In this document: positions 1-4,448 of the stretch, piece after piece
Numbering within the stretch: the stretch's first letter is position 1
Layout: every line of letters starts with the position of its first letter
Assembly: GCA_964383565.1 (NCBI GenBank)
Contig: CAYLIK010000167.1
Span: 1 to 6,224, forward strand
Reading direction: 5' to 3'
From: CANJQJ01 sp964383565
Lineage (GTDB): Bacteria > Pseudomonadota > Alphaproteobacteria > Sphingomonadales > Sphingomonadaceae
DNA length: 6,224 nt
Notes under the pieces: model-generated
What the model was told of the DNA's origin: nothing
Databases searched by the model: none
What the model saw: the letters and a program-made list of their open reading frames with translations, nothing else
Translations under genes and position numbers: made by a program

Positions 1-16
1 AAATGAACGCTCAATT

Positions 17-50
17 AGCTTAAGCTGCTGTCAACCGAACCGGCAGCAGC
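17..50. repeat. Palindrome plus stem-loop upstream of Met-rich small ORF
   Basis: AGCTTAAGCT at 17-26 is a perfect 10-bp palindrome. It overlaps GCTGCTG at 24-30, which pairs with CAGCAGC at 44-50 around a 13-base loop. No T-run follows the stem, so it does not look like an intrinsic terminator for a gene to the left. It lies 57 bases before the start of the small Met-rich ORF, where an operator or leader structure could sit. No convincing -35/-10 pair is visible, so a regulatory role is a guess. Confidence 0.3.
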
Positions 51-106
51 CCAATCGGTGATATTTAGTGTTATGGAAAAACGGGAAGCATGAGGGAGGA
101 TGTACC

Positions 107-238
107 ATGATGCAAGGAATGATGGGCGATGGAACCATGGATAGCATGATGTGGGGCATGGGTCTTTGGGGAATCTTGGGTCTCCTGGTCGCAATCCTGC
201 TAGTTGCAGCCTTGGTCAAATTCGTTTTCTTCCGCTGA
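107..238 (+). CDS. Met-rich single-span small membrane protein (43 aa)
   Basis: The 43-residue product is too short for usual gene finders. AGGGAGGA at 93-100 lies 6 bases before the ATG, an excellent ribosome binding site, which supports real translation. The first 18 residues hold seven methionines (start MMQGMMGDGTMDSMMWGMG) and one Asp pair of acidic residues. They are followed by one hydrophobic span, about residues 19-37 (LWGILGLLVAILLVAALV), and a short basic/aromatic end, KFVFFR. Met-rich segments can bind soft metals such as Cu(I), Ag(I) or Hg(II). I recall similar tiny hypothetical proteins in copper and heavy-metal resistance islands of Proteobacteria, but I cannot name the family. 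A second ATG directly follows the first and could also serve as start. It is separated from merR by about 350 bases, so it is probably transcribed independently of the mer operon. Function unknown. Confidence 0.6.
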   Translation: MMQGMMGDGTMDSMMWGMGLWGILGLLVAILLVAALVKFVFFR

Positions 239-590
239 AAAATTAAAACTGCCTCACTGTGGCGGGGAGGGTAAAGGATAATCCAACGACCGCGCCGTTT
301 TCTCAGGTGAGTAGTAGCGCGCTCCTGGCTATCGCAACCCCGCCCTTGAGCGACCGTTCATCTTGTGCCATCACGGCTCCGCTGGGCGCCCACAATAAAG
401 GTCGGCGGCGAAGCGCGCTGCGGTGGCGCGCTCGGTTCCGCTTGACCCACCCCATCATGGCTCGTCTCCGCCGCTGATCAATCTACAGCGACGAAATCAC
501 TGTTCACGGCAACATTCAACGGGGGCTTTTCAACAATATCTGTCCATTGGAGACATACGGGCCATATGCATCACGTAGCACGTGGTTCAC
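239..590. other. No supportable gene; possible decayed sequence
   Basis: I see no convincing gene here. The plus frame 259-477 begins with GTG without a Shine-Dalgarno and gives an Arg/Ser/Ala-rich peptide typical of shadow frames. On the minus strand a 52-codon frame starts at 443 behind a purine-rich stretch but resembles nothing I recognise and stops at 288. Short features are a small hairpin, CACGT-AGC-ACGTG at 572-584, just downstream of the merR stop, and a GGGGGCTTTTCAACA stretch near 521-535 that recalls the ends of some insertion sequences. An old mobile-element scar is possible but not shown. Confidence 0.35.
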
Positions 591-1031
591 TTAGTTCGAG
601 CCACGTGGACTGACCGGCCGCACAAACGTATCCGATTGCAGAGCATCGAGAATTGGGCAGTCCGGGACAGCATTTCCCCGACACTGAGCAGCAAGTTTAG
701 CCAGAACTCGTTTGAGCCGTTTTAAGTCTTTCACTTTGCGGCTGATGTCGGTGATGTGCTGATCTGCCATTGCCTTGACTTCGGCACAGGTCAGATCGTG
801 TCCGCGCACGAGGCCGAGCAGATCGCGGGTTTGATCGAGAGAAAAACCCAGCTCACGACTGCGCCGGATGAAGGTCAGGCGTTTGATATGGCCGCTGTCG
901 TACACCCGTTGCCGCCCTTCGGTGCGCGGCGGCGCGGGTATCAGCCCGATTCGCTCATAGTAACGGACCGTCTCGATATTGACGCCAGTTTCGGCGGATA
1001 GCACGCCGATTGGGAAATGCTTGGCTCGCAA
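591..1031 (-). CDS. merR: MerR-family mercury-responsive regulator
   Basis: This is a 146-residue transcription factor of the MerR family, the usual length for mercury MerR (about 144). The N-terminal winged helix holds FPIGVLSAETGVNIETVRYY (6-25) and then ERIGLI. A long dimerisation helix spans about 85-115. Cys82, Cys117 and Cys125 match the three thiols that bind Hg(II) in MerR, which represses and then activates the mer promoter by untwisting DNA. The Cys117-Cys125 loop (CRGNAVPDC) is one residue shorter than in Tn501 MerR. I chose a TTG start at 1031 because AGGAGG lies 9 bases upstream and the protein then begins where the family does. The longer frame to 1139 runs through the promoter into merT. 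It is divergent from merT and sits alone. The mercury assignment rests on the Cys set and the adjoining operon. Confidence 0.9.
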   Translation of the reverse strand: MRAKHFPIGVLSAETGVNIETVRYYERIGLIPAPPRTEGRQRVYDSGHIKRLTFIRRSRELGFSLDQTRDLLGLVRGHDLTCAEVKAMADQHITDISRKVKDLKRLKRVLAKLAAQCRGNAVPDCPILDALQSDTFVRPVSPRGSN

Positions 1032-1060
1032 GATCGTGATCCTCCTACGAAAATTCTGCC

Positions 1061-1091
1061 TTGAACCTGTAGTGGCTACAGGTTGCATAGT
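1061..1091 (+). promoter_or_regulatory. MerR-type mer operator/promoter with 19-bp spacer
   Basis: TTGAAC at 1061-1066 (-35) and CATAGT at 1086-1091 (-10) are separated by 19 bases, the over-long spacing that defines MerR-activated promoters. Inside lies a dyad, AACCTGTAG-TGG-CTACAGGTT at 1064-1084, with 9-bp perfect arms. MerR is expected to bind here and, when loaded with Hg(II), distort the spacer so RNA polymerase can use both boxes. On the opposite strand TACTAT (complement of 1087-1092) could be the -10 of the divergent merR promoter, giving overlapping promoters and autorepression as in other mer operons. The boxes and dyad are seen directly; the binding is inferred. Confidence 0.8.
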
Positions 1092-1123
1092 ACACCCACA
1101 AAGACAAGGACCGGAAGAACGCC

Positions 1124-1528
1124 ATGACTCAATCGACACACACCGAGCTTGCGGTCAACGCTGCGGAAGGCCCTGGCGACGAGAAGTCGCGCACGCGATT
1201 GATCGCGGCCGGCAGCATTCTAGGCGCGCTGGCGGCTTCATCGTGCTGCATACTGCCGCTGGTGCTTTTCAGCGTCGGCGTCTCGGGCGCATGGATCGCC
1301 AATTTTACTGCGTTGGCACCGTACCAGCCGTACATCGCAGCCGCCACGCTGGCTTTGCTCGGTTACGGCTATTACCTCGTCTATGTGAAGCCGAAGCAAG
1401 CCTGCGCCGACGGATCGTGTGCGCGGCCGCTGCCGAACCGAATAGCAAAATCGGGGCTATGGATCGCAACGGTGCTGGTGGTCGTGGCTCTAGCCTTCAA
1501 CTTCGTGGCACCGCTTCTGTTGAAGTGA
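1124..1528 (+). CDS. merT: Mercuric ion transport protein MerT
   Basis: This 134-residue inner-membrane carrier moves Hg(II) from MerP to the cytoplasm for MerA. Three hydrophobic spans are visible at about residues 25-55, 65-88 and 111-133. The first contains the vicinal pair Cys41-Cys42 (SSCCILPLVL), which accepts mercury in this family. The loop after the second span has Cys94 and Cys99 (KQACADGSCA), the cytoplasmic pair. The N-terminus is some 17 residues longer than the roughly 116-residue Tn501/Tn21 MerT and is charged and soluble. The ATG at 1124 has a modest GGAAG seven bases ahead at 1113-1117, while an internal TTG near residue 26 has no such site. It is the first gene after the mer promoter, 20 bases from merP. 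Confidence 0.93.
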   Translation: MTQSTHTELAVNAAEGPGDEKSRTRLIAAGSILGALAASSCCILPLVLFSVGVSGAWIANFTALAPYQPYIAAATLALLGYGYYLVYVKPKQACADGSCARPLPNRIAKSGLWIATVLVVVALAFNFVAPLLLK

Positions 1529-1548
1529 ACATTACAAGGAGAACCCTC

Positions 1549-1854
1549 GTGAAGCGTCTCATCCCGGTCACCGCTATCGTCCTCGGCCTGTTGGGCTCGG
1601 GTGTGGCATCCGCCGCCCAGCAAACCGTGAAGCTCGCGGTTGGCAACATGTATTGCGCTGCCTGTCCTTCCATTGTCGAGCAATCGCTGAGCGCGGTGTC
1701 CGGCGTGACCAAGGTTGCCGTATCCTTCAAGGAGAAATCGGCAGTCGTGACGTTCGACGATCAAAAGGCGACTGTTGACGCCTTGATCGCTGTCGCGACC
1801 AATGCCGGCTATCCGACCAAGCTCGCGACGGCTGCAACGACCAAGACCCAATGA
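1549..1854 (+). CDS. merP: Periplasmic mercuric ion-binding protein MerP
   Basis: The product is a 101-residue secreted heavy-metal-associated (HMA) domain protein. Residues 1-22 form a signal peptide: VKRLIP, a hydrophobic core, then GVASA before AQQ, with likely cleavage around 22-23. The mature ferredoxin-like fold carries the mercury-binding motif NMYCAAC with Cys36 and Cys39; the classic motif is GMTCAAC, so Thr is replaced by Tyr. MerP captures Hg(II) in the periplasm and passes it to MerT or MerF. The GTG start at 1549 is set by AAGGAG at 1536-1541, seven bases upstream; no ATG suits the signal peptide. Its stop codon overlaps the merF start in ATGA, so the two are probably translationally coupled. 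Confidence 0.94.
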   Translation: MKRLIPVTAIVLGLLGSGVASAAQQTVKLAVGNMYCAACPSIVEQSLSAVSGVTKVAVSFKEKSAVVTFDDQKATVDALIAVATNAGYPTKLATAATTKTQ

Positions 1855-2105
1855 ACGACCAGAGGCTGATCCGAACCGGCATTATCGGTGCCGTCATCGC
1901 GGCGGTATGCTGCGCGACACCGGTTCTCGTGATCGGTCTTGGTGCGATCGGACTGTCAGCCATGACCGGCTACCTCGACTATGTGCTGCTGCCGGCGCTT
2001 GTCCTCTTTGTCGGGCTGATCGGTTACGGCATTTACAAGCGACGGGAAAATGCGGCCGCCTGCTGCGAGACAGGCTTCGTCAGCAAGACAACCACGAGGA
2101 CCTAG
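1851..2105 (+). CDS. merF: Mercury transport protein MerF
   Basis: This 84-residue protein has two transmembrane spans, about residues 9-35 and 43-62, joined by a short loop containing GYLDYVLLPAL, which is highly characteristic of MerF. Two vicinal cysteine pairs are present: Cys20-Cys21 in the first span (AVCCATPVLV) and Cys71-Cys72 after the second (AAACCETG), the relay sites for Hg(II). The usual length is about 81. Its ATG overlaps the merP stop (ATGA at 1851-1854), and its stop is one base from merA, so it is embedded in the operon. It gives the cell a second mercury importer besides MerT. Assignment is firm from motifs, length and context. Confidence 0.94.
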   Translation: MNDQRLIRTGIIGAVIAAVCCATPVLVIGLGAIGLSAMTGYLDYVLLPALVLFVGLIGYGIYKRRENAAACCETGFVSKTTTRT

Positions 2106-2106
2106 A

Positions 2107-3528
2107 ATGCACGACTGCTGCGAGGGCAACGGCAAGGGTTATGACCTCGCCGTGATCGGGGCGGGGTCGGCCGGGTTCTCGGCTGCCATCACGGCGGCAG
2201 AGCAGGGCGCGAACGTCGCCCTTATCGGTTACGGCACAATCGGGGGGACGTGCGTCAATGTCGGCTGCGTCCCGTCGAAAGCCCTCATCCGTGCCACGGA
2301 GAGTCTGCATCACGCGGGCACGGCCGCTCGCTTCGCTGGCATCAGGGCAGAAGGTCGCGTAACCGACTGGGCTGCCCTCATCGCGCAAAAGAACGATCTC
2401 GTTGCGGGGCTGCGCCAAGCCAAATATGCCAACCTACTGCCTGAGTACAACACCATCGCCTATGTGCAAGGCAAGGCGCGTGTGGCTGATGGCGGGATTG
2501 TGGTCAACGGCTCGCTCATCAAGGCGCCGAAGGTGATTATCGCTACCGGCACCCGGCCGGCCGTGCCGTCGATCCCTGGAATCGAGACGATCGATTATTT
2601 GACGAGCACCTCAGCCCTCGACCTCAAGACGCTGCCAAAGAGCCTGTTGGTAGTCGGCGGCGGCTTTGTTGGCGCTGAGCTGGCACAGGTTTTTGCGCGT
2701 GCCGGCGTCAAGGTCACGATCATGTGCCGCAGCCGTCTGCTGCCCGCCGCCGAGCCTGAGATTGGCGATGCCCTGGCGCGCTTCTTCCGACTGGAAGGCA
2801 TCGCACTCAACTTTGGCGTCGCCTATGAATCCTGCAAGAAGACAGACAAGGGCCTCGAGCTTTGCGTGCACCAGGACGGCCGACAGCAGGTCCTAGCTGC
2901 CGAGCGAATCCTGATCGCCACGGGCCGCAGTCCGAACGTGGAGCACCTGGGCCTCGCCGAGGCGGGCATCCGGCAAGAAAAAAGCGGGGCGATCGAGGTC
3001 GATGACCGTTTGCGGACATCGCGGCCGGGAACGTACGCCGCCGGGGACGTGACTGGTCGAGATCAGTTCGTCTACATGGCGGCCTATGGGGCCAAGCTGG
3101 CTGCCAGGAACGCCTTGAACGGCGACAGCCTTGTCTACGACAACAGCGCGATGCCGGAGGTCGTGTTTACCGATCCACAAGTGGCAAGCGTTGGACAGAC
3201 GGAAGCTCAGGCAAAGATTGCGGGAGCCCAAGTCACAACGTCGGTGCTCTCGCTAGACAATGTGCCGCGCGCGCTCGCCGCCCGCGACACGCGCGGGCTC
3301 ATAAAGCTCGTAGCCGACGCCAAGACGCGCAAACTTCTCGGTGCGCATATCCTCGCGCCAGAGGGGGCTGACAGCATCCAAACTGCGGCGATAGCGATCA
3401 AGGCCGGCATGACTGTCGAGCAGTTAGGCGAAACGATCTTCCCGTACCTTACCACGGTCGAGGGCCTGAAACTCGCCGCTCAGACCTTCAACAAGGACGT
3501 GAAGAAACTGTCGTGCTGCGCGGGGTAG
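2107..3528 (+). CDS. merA: Mercuric reductase MerA, short form without NmerA domain
   Basis: This flavin-dependent disulfide oxidoreductase (473 aa) reduces Hg(II) to Hg(0) with NADPH in the cytoplasm. FAD binding is shown by GAGSAG (18-23) and the later TYAAGDV (309-315); NAD(P) binding by VVGGGFVGAE (182-191). The redox-active pair is Cys49 and Cys54 in GGTCVNVGCVPSK. The C-terminal dimerisation domain has IFPYLTTVEGLKLAAQTF with Tyr447, the conserved active-site Tyr, and ends in KKLSCCAG, whose Cys470-Cys471 deliver mercury to the active site. The HMA-like NmerA domain of Tn501 MerA is absent; the protein begins MHDCCEGN with another CC pair. I chose the ATG at 2107, after GAGGA at 2096-2100, over an in-frame ATG at 2050 inside merF. 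It is the last gene of the merTPFA run. Confidence 0.97.
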   Translation: MHDCCEGNGKGYDLAVIGAGSAGFSAAITAAEQGANVALIGYGTIGGTCVNVGCVPSKALIRATESLHHAGTAARFAGIRAEGRVTDWAALIAQKNDLVAGLRQAKYANLLPEYNTIAYVQGKARVADGGIVVNGSLIKAPKVIIATGTRPAVPSIPGIETIDYLTSTSALDLKTLPKSLLVVGGGFVGAELAQVFARAGVKVTIMCRSRLLPAAEPEIGDALARFFRLEGIALNFGVAYESCKKTDKGLELCVHQDGRQQVLAAERILIATGRSPNVEHLGLAEAGIRQEKSGAIEVDDRLRTSRPGTYAAGDVTGRDQFVYMAAYGAKLAARNALNGDSLVYDNSAMPEVVFTDPQVASVGQTEAQAKIAGAQVTTSVLSLDNVPRALAARDTRGLIKLVADAKTRKLLGAHILAPEGADSIQTAAIAIKAGMTVEQLGETIFPYLTTVEGLKLAAQTFNKDVKKLSCCAG

Positions 3529-3552
3529 TGAAGATTAGCGGCCTACAATTAC

Positions 3553-3645
3553 TGGCGCAAGCGCCAACCATCACCGAATTCGTCCACCCGGCAAAAAACA
3601 GAGATTCGCACTGAGTGATTGTTTTGGTTCGAGGACCGGCTTTTT
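3553..3645 (+). terminator. Weak hairpins downstream of merA
   Basis: TGGCGC-AA-GCGCCA at 3553-3566 is a perfect inverted repeat 25 bases after the merA stop, effectively a 5-bp stem with a CAAG loop, but without a T-run. Further on, GGTT-CGAG-GACC at 3626-3637 is a short stem including one G-T pair, followed by GGC and five T at 3641-3645. Either could end or attenuate the mer transcript. Both are weak by intrinsic-terminator standards, so read-through into the next gene remains possible. Confidence 0.25.
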
Positions 3646-3744
3646 CACGGCGCTATTAGGGACGCAGGCGCCCCGTCGTGGCGTATACTTGAACAAATAA
3701 ATATCGCGACGCACACTGCTGCACTGTTTCCGTGGGGAGCTATT

Positions 3745-4296
3745 ATGACTACGTTTACTGCCAAGCCACTGGCACAGTATCCCTGGCCTATCAGACTTTT
3801 CTTTTGGAAGCAGAAGCAAACCTATGGAGCGGTGCTCGATCCCGGTCTGTTGTGGGGCCGTTCACCATGGGTGTTCGCCGCCGTAGCACTGCTTTATGGC
3901 GCTTTAAACCGACGTTCTTCGCTGATCTGCCCTGCCCTGCGGTCCCTCGTCACCGTTCGTATCTCGCAGATCAATCACTGCGCTTTCTGCGTCGACATCA
4001 ACTCCGCCACCTTGGCCAAGCGCGGCGTATCGACGGAGAAAATCGACGCAGTCGACAACTGGTCTGATAGTGCACTATTCACGCCCGACGAGCGTCTAGC
4101 TCTGGAATACGCCGAGGCGATGACTCTCAATCGGGTCGATGACGACCTGCGCACGCGTCTCAAGCGAATATGGAATGACGACGCAGTTATTGAGCTAACG
4201 GGCCTAATTGCATTTCAGAACCTATCGTCCAAGTTCAACGCAGCGCTGGATGTCCCGTCTCAGGGGTTCTGTCGCATTCCAGCACCACGAAGTTAA
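3745..4296 (+). CDS. AhpD-like / carboxymuconolactone decarboxylase family protein
   Basis: This 183-residue protein is probably cytoplasmic and all-helical. The family core lies at about residues 62-100: CPALRSLVTVRISQINHCAF, then CVDINSATLAKRGV. Cys79 and Cys82 form the CxxC typical of AhpD-type alkylhydroperoxidases and related CMD proteins. The residue four after Cys82 is Asn86 rather than the catalytic His of AhpD, a substitution I believe recurs in CMD proteins reading CxxCxDxN. The second half (LFTPDERLALEYAEAMT, then the helix near ELTGLIAFQNLSSKFN) also fits the family. The ATG at 3745 follows GGGGAG at 3734-3739; the frame stays open to a TTG at 3619 but without a site. It lies 216 bases after merA, so it may have its own promoter. 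A thiol peroxidase or disulfide role under mercury stress is inferred only from motif and position. Confidence 0.8.
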   Translation: MTTFTAKPLAQYPWPIRLFFWKQKQTYGAVLDPGLLWGRSPWVFAAVALLYGALNRRSSLICPALRSLVTVRISQINHCAFCVDINSATLAKRGVSTEKIDAVDNWSDSALFTPDERLALEYAEAMTLNRVDDDLRTRLKRIWNDDAVIELTGLIAFQNLSSKFNAALDVPSQGFCRIPAPRS

Positions 4297-4361
4297 TACA
4301 TACGACTATTTAGTAGACGCCGAGGCATCCGCAGCTAGCCTGCAACCCAATAAGACACCGA

Positions 4362-4448
4362 TCAACTTTCCCAAGCGGCCAAAGCCAATCTCAGTCCACC
4401 TAGTACGGCGACTGCCGCGATCAACGGACAAGGCAAGCTATGCGGCAT
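4362..4448 (-). CDS. Possible 28-codon hydrophobic ORF overlapping the radical SAM stop
   Basis: On the minus strand an ATG at 4448 lies inside the last codons of the long upstream frame and overlaps its stop by 11 bases, an arrangement typical of translational coupling. The peptide starts MPHSLPCPLIAAVAVLGG and ends LRLALAAWES, forming one plausible membrane span. After its TGA, a different frame continues with LIGVLLGC, so the ORF could be the remnant of a longer two-span peptide broken by a frameshift. No independent ribosome binding site is evident. It could equally be chance; GC-rich DNA yields such hydrophobic short frames. Confidence 0.22.
   Translation of the reverse strand: MPHSLPCPLIAAVAVLGGLRLALAAWES

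Noticed and set aside
31..219. 62-codon minus-strand frame over the Met-rich ORF
   Set aside because: Its His/Met/Pro-rich composition is explained by being antisense to the ATG-rich small gene, which has the better start signal.
290..318. Resemblance to a Tn3-family terminal inverted repeat (complement reads CACCTGAGAAAACGG)
   Set aside because: The match covers only the middle of the repeat; the leading GGGG and the distal half do not match, and no transposase or resolvase is present.
259..477. 72-codon plus-strand frame in the gap before merR
   Set aside because: It starts with GTG, has no ribosome binding site, and its low-complexity Arg/Ser composition resembles a shadow frame.
1032..1139. 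N-terminal extension of merR up to an ATG at 1139
   Set aside because: It would run through the mer promoter and into merT; the TTG at 1031 has a strong AGGAGG and matches the family start.
979..1548. Long plus-strand frame upstream of and in frame with merP
   Set aside because: It overlaps merR and merT out of frame with both; the GTG at 1549 follows a good ribosome binding site and starts a proper signal peptide.
2050..2106. Earlier ATG for merA at 2050
   Set aside because: It lies within merF, lacks a ribosome binding site and adds 19 unrelated residues; the ATG at 2107 has GAGGA upstream.
3684..3689. TATACT as a -10 box for the CMD gene
   Set aside because: It is a good hexamer alone, but no acceptable -35 lies 16-18 bases upstream, so I did not list a promoter.
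3619..3744. 42-residue N-terminal extension of the CMD protein from a TTG
   Set aside because: There is no ribosome binding site at the TTG, and GGGGAG precedes the ATG at 3745, where the family-like sequence begins.
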